Shown here: one piece after another, positions 17,603-26,452 of the stretch
Position numbering within the stretch: position 1 is the stretch's first letter
Layout: each line of letters starts with the position of its first letter
Assembly: GCF_009764645.1 (NCBI RefSeq)
Contig: NZ_RWIM01000103.1
Coordinates: 1-56,118, forward strand
DNA from: Pseudomonas sp. PB106
Lineage (GTDB): Bacteria; Pseudomonadota; Gammaproteobacteria; Pseudomonadales; Pseudomonadaceae
Direction: 5' to 3'
Length of the DNA stretch: 56,118 nucleotides
The notes under the pieces: generated by a model
Told to the model about the DNA's origin: nothing
Seen by the model: only the letters and a program-made list of their open reading frames with translations
Databases searched by the model: none
Position numbers and translations under genes: made by a program

Positions 17603-18418
17603 ATGTTCTACCTCTCGCTCACACTTTTCGGTTGCATGACCGGCATCACCGCTGTGCTGTTCGGCTTCGGCGGCGGCTTCGTCGTCGTGCCGCTGCTGTA
17701 TCGCCTGCTCACCGCCAGCCACGGCGCCGACGACCCTATCGGCCAATCGGCGATGCACATCGCCGTCGCTACCTCAACCTGCGTAATGATCGTCAACGCC
17801 CTCATCGCCACCGACAAACACCGTCGCGCCGGCAACCTCATCCGCCATTACCTGTGGCCATTGGGTGGATTTATTGCAGTCGGCTCAGTGATCGGCGCGA
17901 TAGCGGCGGTGTGGGTCAGTGGCGAGGTGATTCGCTACGCGTTCATCGCCTACCTCGGCGTGACCATCGTCGACTGCTTGCTCAGACGCGGATTCCTCAC
18001 TCAGAACGCAAACGTCATCCCACGCCGACTCGGTAATACGGAAACTTCCGCAGGCGGTGTAGGCATCGGCGCCATCGCCACGTTTCTCGGTGTAGGAGGC
18101 AGCGTCATGACCGTGCCGCTGTTGCGTCGTTGCGGACTGAGCATGTCGCAAGCGACGTCCATGGCCAATCCGCTGAGCGTGCCGGTGGCGTTGGCTGGGA
18201 CGCTGACGTACATGGCGCTGGCCGGGTTCAGTCAGGCTGCGTTGGGCGCGTGGTTTATCGGGTATGTGGATTTGCTGGCGTTTGCGCTGCTGACGGTGGG
18301 GTCGTTGTTGGGGATCAGACTGGCCACGCCGTGGATCGGGCGGATTCCGGATCGGGTGCATGCTTGGGTCTATATTGGTTTGTTGATCATTGTGATGCTG
18401 AGCATTTCACTCAAGTGA
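17603..18418 (+). CDS. TauE/SafE (TSUP)-family membrane exporter
   Basis: About 271 residues with eight probable membrane helices. The repeat motif of the family appears twice: FGFGGGFVVVPLLYRLL near the N-terminus and FLGVGGSVMTVPLLRRCGLSMSQATSMANP in the middle. TSUP proteins move small sulfur-containing or organic anions across the inner membrane. The ATG at 17603 begins just before the first helix; an ATG at 17558 would add a 15-residue polar extension. It is divergent from the AraC regulator, which probably controls it. Substrate unknown. Confidence 0.85.
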   Translation: MFYLSLTLFGCMTGITAVLFGFGGGFVVVPLLYRLLTASHGADDPIGQSAMHIAVATSTCVMIVNALIATDKHRRAGNLIRHYLWPLGGFIAVGSVIGAIAAVWVSGEVIRYAFIAYLGVTIVDCLLRRGFLTQNANVIPRRLGNTETSAGGVGIGAIATFLGVGGSVMTVPLLRRCGLSMSQATSMANPLSVPVALAGTLTYMALAGFSQAALGAWFIGYVDLLAFALLTVGSLLGIRLATPWIGRIPDRVHAWVYIGLLIIVMLSISLK

Positions 18419-18461
18419 GTGGGTGCTTGGCTCTGTTCGTAATCAAGCAGTGGAGGGGGAT

Positions 18462-18827
18462 ATGTCGATTTCCGAGAGTGATTGGAAAAAGTACAAGGAG
18501 CTGCGCAAGTTGGCGCTGGATCGTTTTTGCCAAGGTGTTCTGGCAGAGACCCAAATCGTCGCTAAAAACAAGACTCTCTCAGCTCACGCGCGCTACCTGA
18601 CACTGTATCGCCTTGTTCGCAGTCGAGATAAAGACATGGCGGATGTATTTGATCAGCGAATGAGCCGTTCAAACGTGTGGCTGCCATTGTTTATGATGGT
18701 CGCGCGTGACTTGCTGACTGATGAGGAATTGTCCGGCCTCAGCGAAGCGCAGCGTGAGAGGATTTCGGAAGCCGTGCGTCAGCCTTACCAAATTGAATGG
18801 GCGGAAGAAATCACAAACGATGACTGA
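18462..18827 (+). CDS. Small helical protein of unknown function
   Basis: 121 residues from an ATG with a strong ribosome site (GGAGGGGGAT). The protein is highly charged and all-helical in appearance: WKKYKELRKLALDRFCQGVL, then SAHARYLTLYRLVRSRDKDMADVFDQR and LLTDEELSGLSEAQRERISE. No signal peptide or membrane segment. Related proteins of this pattern exist in other Pseudomonas but have no known role, as far as I recall. It lies 33 bases before the next gene, so the two probably form an operon. Confidence 0.75.
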   Translation: MSISESDWKKYKELRKLALDRFCQGVLAETQIVAKNKTLSAHARYLTLYRLVRSRDKDMADVFDQRMSRSNVWLPLFMMVARDLLTDEELSGLSEAQRERISEAVRQPYQIEWAEEITNDD

Positions 18828-18860
18828 GCGTTGTCCTCCAGAATTTACTAGAGAACCAGG

Positions 18861-19553
18861 ATGTTGATCTTCAATTGCTCCGAAGCTGCCAGCAAATTCT
18901 TCAGTCGTGTTCACAAGGGTAAAAAGATCACGCCAGTGGACGATAAGCCGCCGACCGCTGTGATCGAAAATGATGAATTGGGCAACTCCAGCGAGCAGTG
19001 GCTGGTGCACGCAATCTCCGTCCAGCGCAAACATGTGTTGCTCGTCATTCATGTGCAAACCCGTTATTGCATGATCTTGGCCAATGCCAAAAAGGCCGAT
19101 GTTGAAGGGTTTGTCGCTGGACTTGTTGAACGCTGGCACGAAGGTTTGATACGCGATGCGATCAACCATGACTTCATGCAATGGGTTGATGCGGGAATTC
19201 TGTCGGATCGTTTTGAAAAAGCCTGCGCGGAACAACAGTTCTATCGTCGCAGCCATCGCGGAGCCCAAAAACACATTGAACAAATCGCCTGGTTTTTCCA
19301 GGATTGCGCTGCCGAGTGGGGCTGTTTGCCGCAGGGCGAACGTGCGGCTATCGGGTTCGATGCGCAGATGAACAGTCAACTTAGAAACAGCAAGGGGCGC
19401 AAGGATTACTTCAGGCCAGATGAAGAAATGGTCGCCCACTGGCTACGCCGATATTGCGCTGTCGATGAGATAGAAGTTCAGGCTGCGATGGTCCGACGCA
19501 AGAAGGCTGAGCGAGAGATCCGTGCTTTCGAGGGCGGACTGCAAATGAATTGA
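18861..19553 (+). CDS. Protein of unknown function, DUF6933-like pattern
   Basis: 230 residues. The N-terminus MLIFNCSEAASKFFSRVHKGKK with LVHAISVQRKHVLLVIHVQTRYCMILANAKKADVEGF resembles DUF6933-type proteins, though I could not search for this. A basic C-terminal half follows (HRGAQKHIEQIAWFF, RNSKGRKDYFRPDEEM). No catalytic motif is evident. CCAGG directly precedes the ATG. It is probably co-transcribed with the 121-residue gene upstream and belongs to the less conserved stretch between the exporter and nrdB. Confidence 0.75.
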   Translation: MLIFNCSEAASKFFSRVHKGKKITPVDDKPPTAVIENDELGNSSEQWLVHAISVQRKHVLLVIHVQTRYCMILANAKKADVEGFVAGLVERWHEGLIRDAINHDFMQWVDAGILSDRFEKACAEQQFYRRSHRGAQKHIEQIAWFFQDCAAEWGCLPQGERAAIGFDAQMNSQLRNSKGRKDYFRPDEEMVAHWLRRYCAVDEIEVQAAMVRRKKAEREIRAFEGGLQMN

Positions 19554-19611
19554 TCGTGCAATGAAGCTCGATTCCGCAACAACTCCTCGCCATAATCCTC
19601 CGCGAATTTAT

Positions 19612-19639
19612 CCGCGCCGGCCCGCAAGTGCCGGCGCGG
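19612..19639. terminator. GC-rich stem-loop, possible terminator or leader structure
   Basis: A perfect 10-bp stem CCGCGCCGGC / GCCGGCGCGG with an 8-base loop, 58 bases after one gene and 26 bases before the next. The T-tract after it is weak, so it may instead be a leader hairpin of the secreted-protein gene. Confidence 0.5.
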
Positions 19640-19665
19640 CCTCTGCCTCTTTCAAGGAACGATCA

Positions 19666-20862
19666 ATGCTCAAGGGACTGATGCACCTGGCACCATGCGC
19701 CGCTCTGCTGTTCTCAATGCTGTCCACCGCGCACGCCGAAGATAACCGGATGGTGTTCACTGGCACATTGGGCAAGATGCCGATCGTTTTCGAAGTCGAC
19801 ATCAGTGATCCGGAACAAGTCACAGGTCGCTACTGCTATGAGAAGTTTCACCGCGATCTAGAGCTAAACGGCACCTATAAAAATGACGTTTTGCTGCTCA
19901 CAGAGGGCAGCAATCGGATGGACCCGGACAAGCCATTACCGACCCTCAAACTGAAACCGATTGAGGCCGGCTGGAAAGGCGAATGGCAAAACGCTAAAGG
20001 CAAAAAACTGCCCGTACTGGTCACCGATACGCCACTTCCCGAAGTGCCGGCGAATGCTCTTCCCTACATCGCCAAGTTGCCCAAGTCCGAGCCCTACGAA
20101 TATCTGCGGCTTCAGGGACTCAAACTCAAACCCGGTAAAAAGCAGGACTTCATGGGCTACTCCCTGCAACGGTGGGAAGAGCCTGATACCCAGATGTCCA
20201 TGTTCAGCATCGAATCCGGGATGCCACAAGAAGATCTGCAACGGGTTAACCAGCAGTTGCTCGGGCGCTTGTGGGACGAGGCCATCAGTTATTACGGTTG
20301 CCAGTTGCGAGGCGGCGAAAATGCCGAATTCCTCCAGGACGTCACCCCGACTTTTATCTCGCCTAGTGTGATCAGCCTGAACATTTCCACCAGCTACGAC
20401 TGCGGCGGCGCGCACCCGGACTTCGGCGATTCACCGCTTAACATCGATGTGAAAACCGGCCATCCGTTGTCGCTCGAAGACGTCCTTTGGGTGGGCGAGG
20501 GGCAGCCAATTCTTCACGCCGATCGTTACCGAGGCGGTGACCAGCCGTTGACCGAGGTCGAAGACGCCGCGCGCTCGAAGTACCAAAGCGAAGTCTTCAA
20601 GCCGTGGCTGATCAAACAACTCACCGCGTTGTACCCGGATGAAATGAAGAAACCGGAGGAAGGTGATGAAGACAGTTGCGACTTCACCAATGAAGACAAC
20701 TGGAGCTATTCCAACTGGCACTTCAGCGAAAAAGGTTTGTATGTGGGCGCGTACTTTGCCCGTGTCGAGCGAGCCTGCGATTCACCCGACTGGTCGATCC
20801 TGCCGTACTCGCTGATCAAACAACACCCCGGCGCCGTCAAACTGCAACTGCCCCAGGGTTAA
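19666..20862 (+). CDS. Exported protein with a DUF3298/RsiV-like C-terminal region
   Basis: 398 residues. The signal peptide (LAPCAALLFSMLSTAHA) is cleaved probably before EDNRMVF. The first part has beta-rich sequence (MVFTGTLGKMPIVFEVDISD). The C-terminal part contains STSYDCGGAHPDFGDSPLNIDVKTGHPLSLEDVL, a pattern seen in DUF3298/RsiV-type extracytoplasmic domains. ATG 19666 has AAGGAACGATCA upstream, a clear ribosome site. It ends 3 bases before the stop of the convergent zinc-finger gene. Function unknown; a periplasmic or secreted location is inferred from the signal peptide. Confidence 0.8.
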   Translation: MLKGLMHLAPCAALLFSMLSTAHAEDNRMVFTGTLGKMPIVFEVDISDPEQVTGRYCYEKFHRDLELNGTYKNDVLLLTEGSNRMDPDKPLPTLKLKPIEAGWKGEWQNAKGKKLPVLVTDTPLPEVPANALPYIAKLPKSEPYEYLRLQGLKLKPGKKQDFMGYSLQRWEEPDTQMSMFSIESGMPQEDLQRVNQQLLGRLWDEAISYYGCQLRGGENAEFLQDVTPTFISPSVISLNISTSYDCGGAHPDFGDSPLNIDVKTGHPLSLEDVLWVGEGQPILHADRYRGGDQPLTEVEDAARSKYQSEVFKPWLIKQLTALYPDEMKKPEEGDEDSCDFTNEDNWSYSNWHFSEKGLYVGAYFARVERACDSPDWSILPYSLIKQHPGAVKLQLPQG

Positions 20863-20865
20863 CCG

Positions 20866-21855
20866 TCACTCCAGCCCCGGCGCTTCACGAATAATGAAGT
20901 GATCCAGGTTCTCGATATTGGCATTGAAGACCTCGAAAGGCTTTTCGGGGTTCTTCTTGCCAGGCACCTGCTTCAACTCCGGCGTCACCCCATAGAAGAA
21001 ACAGAACAACGCCTTGTCGCTATCCGCCGCGTGCTTGATCTCTTCCAGAAACGCCTTACGCTTGCGGTAGTTGTCGATCAGCTTCTTGTTCAGATAAACG
21101 CTGACCGGATACGGCTTCTTCTTACTGTCCTCGGGCTTCTTGAACCAGACCTTGTCTACGAAATCGATGCGAAAACTGGCACCACTGTGGAAGTCCTCGA
21201 TCTTCTTGATCCGCCCCCAGTAAATCAGCCCCTTGTTGTCTGTCAGATACTCAACCTTCTTGAAGAACGAACTGTACGGCGCCGAATGCTCGCCGACCTT
21301 CAACGGCATCCGCTTAAGCAACTCCTTGTCCGCGAAGTTGGAAACAAAACACTCCACCGGATGCGCAAACACACTGGTCTTGTCCGGCGCCGACTCACGA
21401 CCCGCCGACTCTTTACCACCGTCCGCCACCACCCGAACCGGATCATCGCGCAAAACATCCGCCGCCCCCGCTGGCGCGACAGGCTTGCGCACATACTCAC
21501 GCCGGGTCAGCAACAACTCCGATGGGAAGTGCTCCTCACGCCCGTCATCCACCTCGCCATCCGCCGTCTCAACGCCCGACGCCGACGCCTTCAAACTCAC
21601 ATACGGACAACCCGCCACATGTTGGGTAGTGGGCAGATTCTTGAAGTGCGGCGTGCGCACGTAATTCACGTTCTTGGCGTTAAACGTCCCCAACTCATTG
21701 GAAGCCTCGAACGCCGAACGACAGGCATCGTTGGGGCACTGGAAGTGTTCCTTCGCAGAGTCGAACGCCACCGTCTCATCGAAATTGAGATCGCGAACAT
21801 CATAGATCGACAACTTGTCGTCGAGGCTGAGGCAGTAGGCGAGATCGAATTTCAT
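20866..21855 (-). CDS. Zinc-finger-like protein of unknown function beside McrBC
   Basis: 329 residues. An N-terminal metal-site candidate has Cys40-x4-Cys45 (FQCPNDACRSAF), then His70, His79 and Cys83 (TPHFKNLPTTQHVAGCPY). This recalls the CoiA-type N-terminal zinc module of some nucleases. A variable Glu/Ala-rich linker (about 90-155) precedes a basic C-terminal domain with KVEYLTDNKGLIYWGRIKKI and KPYPVSVYLNKKLIDNYRKRKAFLEEI. No nuclease motif is certain. It is divergent from the McrB-like gene (314 bases between starts) and convergent with the secreted-protein gene. A role with the restriction system is possible but rests only on position. Confidence 0.75.
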   Translation of the reverse strand: MKFDLAYCLSLDDKLSIYDVRDLNFDETVAFDSAKEHFQCPNDACRSAFEASNELGTFNAKNVNYVRTPHFKNLPTTQHVAGCPYVSLKASASGVETADGEVDDGREEHFPSELLLTRREYVRKPVAPAGAADVLRDDPVRVVADGGKESAGRESAPDKTSVFAHPVECFVSNFADKELLKRMPLKVGEHSAPYSSFFKKVEYLTDNKGLIYWGRIKKIEDFHSGASFRIDFVDKVWFKKPEDSKKKPYPVSVYLNKKLIDNYRKRKAFLEEIKHAADSDKALFCFFYGVTPELKQVPGKKNPEKPFEVFNANIENLDHFIIREAPGLE

Positions 21856-22169
21856 GGTGGGGCTCGGATCCTTGAGTGGGGGGAGGGGTATTAATAGCGG
21901 GAGGCGGGGCGGGTTGCACTGATTGTTTTCAGGATGATGCTGGATTCGTGGGAGGTAGCCTGTTGGCGACGGGTGGCATCAACTCTGGCGGATTCCTTGT
22001 GAGGCTCACGTGCTTTACCCGTGATAGCAATGTGGGTACCGTTGTAGGAATAGTTTCCATAAGTAGTGAGCCATTTCCTACGATGAGCGCCGCTTTTTCA
22101 AGCGGTGAGATCACCAAATGTTTTGGTTCAATCTCCACATATTCTGCTAATAGCAAGGAAAGCGCTTCG
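21856..22169. other. Divergent intergenic region between the zinc-finger gene and mcrB-like gene
   Basis: The stretch stays open in the McrB reading frame from about 21876, with an ATG at 22083 that would add 29 residues before the chosen start. That N-terminal sequence looks non-homologous and poorly composed. It should hold both promoters, but I could not fix a convincing -35/-10 pair. Confidence 0.5.
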
Positions 22170-23792
22170 ATGACTTCGCCTGCACTCAACCAAATTTTGT
22201 TCGGCCCTCCGGGAACTGGCAAAACGTACGCGACCATCGAAGCCGCGCTGGAGATTCTGGATCCAGATTTTCTGCAGTCCAATAGAGAAGACCGCGCAAC
22301 CCTCAAAAAACGTTTTGATGAGCTAGCCGCAGACGGTCACGTCGAGTTTGTGACGTTTCATCAGAGCTTTAGCTACGAGGACTTTGTTGAGGGACTTCGA
22401 GCAGTGAGTGGTGAAGATGGGCAACTTCGTTATGAGGTTGCCGACGGAGTGTTCAAAAACTTGTGCTCTGATGCGAGTGCTGACTCCTCACGGGATCCAT
22501 CTTCCGCTGCAAAATCACTAGGCTCACCTTTTCGAGATTCCAACGCAGACGGCGCGCTGGGCCAATGCTTTTCGAAAGGTGAGTCATTTGGCAGAGGCTA
22601 CGTTGTCGAAAGTTCCTCTACTGAATTGCTAAGCTTAATAAAACCCAATGGGAAACAGCTTCCAATCGGGATGAGTATTCTCAATACCTTGGCTGAATAT
22701 GTGCGTGCCGGCAGATTGACAGTTGCTGATATTAATATCAAGTCGGTATTTGATAAGATTCCCGAGACGAAACTTGAACCATATCTTGTTAACGGCTACA
22801 ACAATATACTCCCTACTTTGGTCGAGCGTGTTTTGAGCAGGCCGCATAATGAAGTAAAGTCTATCGCGATGGGTCAGCATAATAGTGCGCGAGTGTTGAT
22901 TATTGATGAAATAAATCGTGGAAATATTTCGCGGATTTTTGGTGAACTAATTACGCTCGTTGAACCGTCCAAGCGTATGGGCGCGGAAGAGAGTCTTGAG
23001 ATTACGCTTCCCTATTCTAAAGAGAGATTCAGTGTTCCTGGTAATGTCTATTTAATAGGCACTATGAATACAACCGATCGTTCCTTGGCAGGTTTAGACA
23101 TCGCTTTGCGCAGACGTTTTACATTCCGAGAAATGACACCAAAACCAGAGTTATTGAAAAATGTTGTGGTGGAAGGGATCAACGTAGGTCAGCTTCTGAA
23201 CGTGATGAATCAGCGGATCGAACTGCTTCTAGATCGAGATCATTGTTTGGGACATGCGTATTTCATGTCGCTAGAAAAAGACTCGACAGTGGAACGGCTG
23301 GGGCAGATCTTTCGCGAGCAGATCGTGCCGTTGCTGCAAGAGTATTTTTTCGAAGACTGGCAGCGTATTCAGTGGGTTCTCAATGATCATCGCAAGGCTT
23401 TTGAGAATTGTTTTATCCAACAGCCATCAATCAGTTCTAATTCTATTTTTGGCGATCAAGTGACACTGAATAGCGAGAATAACCATTGGAATATTAACGA
23501 GGACGCGTTTGCTCGTATTGAGTCGTTTTGGGGAATTATCGATCACCAATCGATACCTCCTAAAATCCAGGAAGGTATCGAAGCAGAAAAAGATGATATT
23601 CTGGTTCGACAATTGGAGAGCGGGTCGATCGAGGTTTTGAAATCTGGGAAGATCGTTAGTCCATCTAAGCCCATTCTACGTGAGCTTGCTGCAGCGCATG
23701 GGTTAACAACGCACCATGTAAGTGGTCGTGAATTCAATACTCGGCATCTGGGTGTAGCCGTAATCGGAGCATTGAAAGGTGAGAGGGTGTGA
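22170..23792 (+). CDS. McrB-like AAA+ GTPase of a McrBC-type restriction system
   Basis: 540 residues from ATG 22170, preceded by AAGGA at 12 bases. Walker A GPPGTGKT is at residues 12-19, FSYEDFVEGL at about 66-75, Walker B VLIIDEINRG near 242-250 and the McrB signature GTMNTTDRSLAGLDIALRRRFTF near 299. The protein begins directly with the motor domain, so the N-terminal DNA-binding domain of E. coli McrB is absent. About 150 extra residues lie between Walker A and B compared with E. coli McrB. The C-terminal 60 residues (VLKSGKIVSPSKPILRELAA, FNTRHLG) form a separate small domain. It overlaps mcrC by 4 bases (GTGA). It should translocate DNA and activate the McrC nuclease. Confidence 0.88.
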   Translation: MTSPALNQILFGPPGTGKTYATIEAALEILDPDFLQSNREDRATLKKRFDELAADGHVEFVTFHQSFSYEDFVEGLRAVSGEDGQLRYEVADGVFKNLCSDASADSSRDPSSAAKSLGSPFRDSNADGALGQCFSKGESFGRGYVVESSSTELLSLIKPNGKQLPIGMSILNTLAEYVRAGRLTVADINIKSVFDKIPETKLEPYLVNGYNNILPTLVERVLSRPHNEVKSIAMGQHNSARVLIIDEINRGNISRIFGELITLVEPSKRMGAEESLEITLPYSKERFSVPGNVYLIGTMNTTDRSLAGLDIALRRRFTFREMTPKPELLKNVVVEGINVGQLLNVMNQRIELLLDRDHCLGHAYFMSLEKDSTVERLGQIFREQIVPLLQEYFFEDWQRIQWVLNDHRKAFENCFIQQPSISSNSIFGDQVTLNSENNHWNINEDAFARIESFWGIIDHQSIPPKIQEGIEAEKDDILVRQLESGSIEVLKSGKIVSPSKPILRELAAAHGLTTHHVSGREFNTRHLGVAVIGALKGERV

Positions 23793-25117
23793 AATCCGTC
23801 ATCACTGTCCGTGAGTACGCGAGGCTTACAACGGATGCAATTGCTGAACCCACGTTGGATCTCGTACAAGTATCGGTATCTGCTTTTGACTGGCTGTGCA
23901 ATTTGAATGCTAATTTTAGTCGCGCGGGTGCGTCACTGATTCAGCTGGAAAACCGTTGTTTACTGATGCTCGATAACTTTGTCGGAGTGTTGGAAACGCC
24001 TTGCGGGACAGTTATCGAGATACTTCCCAAACATTTTGAGAGTGAAGATTGCATCGTTCAGAGCAGAGCGTTGCTTCGTCGAATGATTCAGGCATCACTG
24101 AAATTACCAACTCGGGATGTCGGTGCGGCAGATCTACAGTATTTCGATGCGCCACTGAGTGAATGGATCATCAGCCAGTTTTTATTAGCTTTGGAACATT
24201 TAGTTAAACGAGGTTTGCGTTTTGACTATTTGCGTGTGGAGGAGGAGCAACGGTTCTTGCGTGGCCAGTTGGATTTTGTCAAACAAATGCGCCAGCCAAC
24301 CGGCCGTCAACATCGATTCCAAATTCGACATGATATCTATTCACCTGATCGTCCGGAGAATAGATTGCTCAAATTTGCGTTAGATCAAGTTTGCAAGGTT
24401 ACGAAGGATGCAGGTAGCTGGCGTCTGGCCCAGGAGCTAAGAAATGCTTTGTTAGAAATTCCTGCAAGTTGCGACGCTCAGCAGGATTTCAAGAAATGGA
24501 GCGGAGAACGGTTGATGGCTCACTACGTTCCAGTAAAACCATGGTGTGAGCTGATTATTAATCAACATGTACCGTTGGCGGTGGCTGGCGATTGGCATGG
24601 CATGAGCCTGTTATTTCCTATGGAAAAGCTGTTTGAACGCTATGTTGCTGCTAGCCTTCACGCTGATTTACTTCCAGGTGCCCATCTTCAGTCTCAGGCC
24701 CAAAGCGAGTCCATGTGTCAGCACAGGGGAAGGAGCTTCTTCAAACTAAAGCCAGATCTAATAGTTGGCTCTCAACAAAAAAAATGGGTACTAGATACAA
24801 AGTGGAAAAGGGTGAGCTCTTTTGCAGAAGGAAAAAACTACGGTTTGAAACAATCCGATTTTTACCAATTGTTTGCGTATGGTCATAAATACCTTGGAGG
24901 TGAGGGAGAGTTGATGCTGGTCTATCCAAGGCGTTCAGCGTTTGATGTGCCGCTAGAAGTATTTGAATTTTCTCCGCAACTTAAACTTTGGGTGTTGCCG
25001 TTTGATATGGAGCGTGGCGTACTAGTTGGCGCTCCTGAGGGGTTTCCCCTTCATTCGATGGTGCATTCTCAAAACTCAGAACCTTCAAATCACATATTAC
25101 AAAAAAACACCCAATAA
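23789..25117 (+). CDS. McrC-like nuclease subunit of a McrBC-type restriction system
   Basis: 442 residues starting at GTG 23789, overlapping the mcrB-like stop by 4 bases; GAGAGG precedes it. The N-terminal part (about 1-130) matches the McrC adaptor pattern with LLMLDNFVGVLETPCGTVIEILPKH. The C-terminal half holds a PD-(D/E)xK nuclease site in FKLKPDLIVG followed by KKWVLDTKWKR, with further conserved LKQSDFYQLFAYGHKY. McrC binds and activates the McrB ring and cuts DNA, classically at modified cytosines. The target here is unknown. The gene is visibly AT-rich compared with nrdB after it, in line with horizontal transfer. A strong terminator ends it. Confidence 0.88.
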   Translation: MKSVITVREYARLTTDAIAEPTLDLVQVSVSAFDWLCNLNANFSRAGASLIQLENRCLLMLDNFVGVLETPCGTVIEILPKHFESEDCIVQSRALLRRMIQASLKLPTRDVGAADLQYFDAPLSEWIISQFLLALEHLVKRGLRFDYLRVEEEQRFLRGQLDFVKQMRQPTGRQHRFQIRHDIYSPDRPENRLLKFALDQVCKVTKDAGSWRLAQELRNALLEIPASCDAQQDFKKWSGERLMAHYVPVKPWCELIINQHVPLAVAGDWHGMSLLFPMEKLFERYVAASLHADLLPGAHLQSQAQSESMCQHRGRSFFKLKPDLIVGSQQKKWVLDTKWKRVSSFAEGKNYGLKQSDFYQLFAYGHKYLGGEGELMLVYPRRSAFDVPLEVFEFSPQLKLWVLPFDMERGVLVGAPEGFPLHSMVHSQNSEPSNHILQKNTQ

Positions 25118-25146
25118 AAAAGCCCCGATCAGTTCGGGGCTTTTTG
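25116..25146. terminator. Bidirectional Rho-independent terminator
   Basis: A 7-bp stem AGCCCCGA / TTCGGGGCT with a TCAG loop, flanked by an A-run and a T-run. It serves the mcrC-like gene on the plus strand and nrdB, whose stop is about 55 bases away, on the minus strand. Confidence 0.92.
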
Positions 25147-25201
25147 CTTTCTCGACTCGCCGACTCAAACCGCAATCGTCAAATCATGCCGAGCGAGACC
25201 A

Positions 25202-26452
25202 TTAGTCCCAGCTCAGAGCACCACCAGTCTGATACTCAATAACTCTCGTCTCAAAGAAATTCTTCTCTTTCTTCAAGTCCATAATCTCGCTCATCCAAGG
25301 GAACGGGTTCGTCGTCCCTGGGTACTCTTCCTTCAAACCAATCTGCGACAAACGACGGTTAGCGATGAACTTCAGGTAGTCCTCCATCATCGCCGCGTTC
25401 ATGCCCAACACCCCGCGAGGCATGGTGTCACGCGCGTATTCGATCTCCAGCTGCGTACCCTGCAGAATCATCTGGGTCGCTTCTTCCTTCATCTCGGCAT
25501 CCCACAAATGTGGGTTTTCGATTTTGATCTGGTTGATCACGTCGATGCCGAAGTTCAGGTGCATGGATTCGTCGCGCAGGATGTATTGGAACTGCTCGGC
25601 GACGCCGGTCATTTTGTTGCGGCGGCCCATGGAGAGGATTTGGGTGAAGCCGCAGTAGAAGAAGATGCCTTCCAGAACGCAGTAGTAGGCGATCAGGTTG
25701 CGCAGCAGTTCTTTGTCGGTGTCCGGGGTGCCGGTTTCGAACTTCGGATCGGAGATCGAGCGGGTGTATTTCAGGCCCCAGGCTGCCTTCTTAGCAACCG
25801 ATGGGATCTCGTGGTACATGTTGAAGATTTCGCCTTCATCCATGGCCAGCGATTCGATGCAGTACTGGTAGGCGTGGGTGTGGATCGCTTCTTCGAAAGC
25901 CTGGCGCAGGATGTACTGGCGGCATTCCGGGTTGGTGATCAGGCGGTACACGGCCAGTACCAGGTTGTTGGCAACCAGGGAGTCGGCGGTGGAGAAGAAG
26001 CCGAGGTTGCGCATGACGATGCGGCGCTCGTCGTCGGTCAGGCCTTCCGGGTCTTTCCAGAGGGCGATGTCGGCGGTCATGTTGACTTCTTGCGGCATCC
26101 AGTGGTTTGCGCAACCGTCCAGATACTTCTGCCAGGCCCAGTCGTACTTGAATGGCACGAGTTGGTTGAGGTCGGCGCGGCAGTTGATCATGCGCTTTTC
26201 GTCAACGGCGACACGGGCGGAGGCGCCTTCGAGTTCGGCGAGGCCTTCGGCGACGTCGAGGGAGTTCAGTGCAGCCTTGGCGCGGGCGACAGCGGCCGAG
26301 TCGTCGGCAGTCACGGCGCGAGCTTCGATCGCAGCGGCACCGCCAGCGTTGTCGAGGCGGTCCATGTTGGCTTCAGTAGCGTGGCCGGCGTTGGCGCCTT
26401 TCACGGTTGCTACTTCACTGTCTTCTTTGTCGAATTCGTCCCAGCTCAGCAT
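25202..26452 (-). CDS. nrdB: Class Ia ribonucleotide reductase, beta subunit
   Basis: 416 residues. It carries the diiron-tyrosyl radical cofactor that lets NrdA reduce NDPs to dNDPs. Ferritin-fold metal ligands are visible in the helices with [17 protein letters not shown] and [17 protein letters not shown]. The C-terminal tail that docks on NrdA ([14 protein letters not shown]) is intact. The N-terminal extension with an Ala-rich stretch ([11 protein letters not shown]) is usual in Pseudomonas. The ATG at 26452 has GGAG upstream. No nrdA is adjacent; the next gene in transcription order before it is a DUF2790 gene. The long upstream region carries an NrdR-like box. Confidence 0.95.
   Translation of the reverse strand: MLSWDEFDKEDSEVATVKGANAGHATEANMDRLDNAGGAAAIEARAVTADDSAAVARAKAALNSLDVAEGLAELEGASARVAVDEKRMINCRADLNQLVPFKYDWAWQKYLDGCANHWMPQEVNMTADIALWKDPEGLTDDERRIVMRNLGFFSTADSLVANNLVLAVYRLITNPECRQYILRQAFEEAIHTHAYQYCIESLAMDEGEIFNMYHEIPSVAKKAAWGLKYTRSISDPKFETGTPDTDKELLRNLIAYYCVLEGIFFYCGFTQILSMGRRNKMTGVAEQFQYILRDESMHLNFGIDVINQIKIENPHLWDAEMKEEATQMILQGTQLEIEYARDTMPRGVLGMNAAMMEDYLKFIANRRLSQIGLKEEYPGTTNPFPWMSEIMDLKKEKNFFETRVIEYQTGGALSWD

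Noticed and set aside
22123..22151. TTGGTT-N17-GCTAAT as the mcrB promoter
   Set aside because: The implied start site falls on the ribosome site of the chosen ATG, so it is unlikely to be the true promoter.
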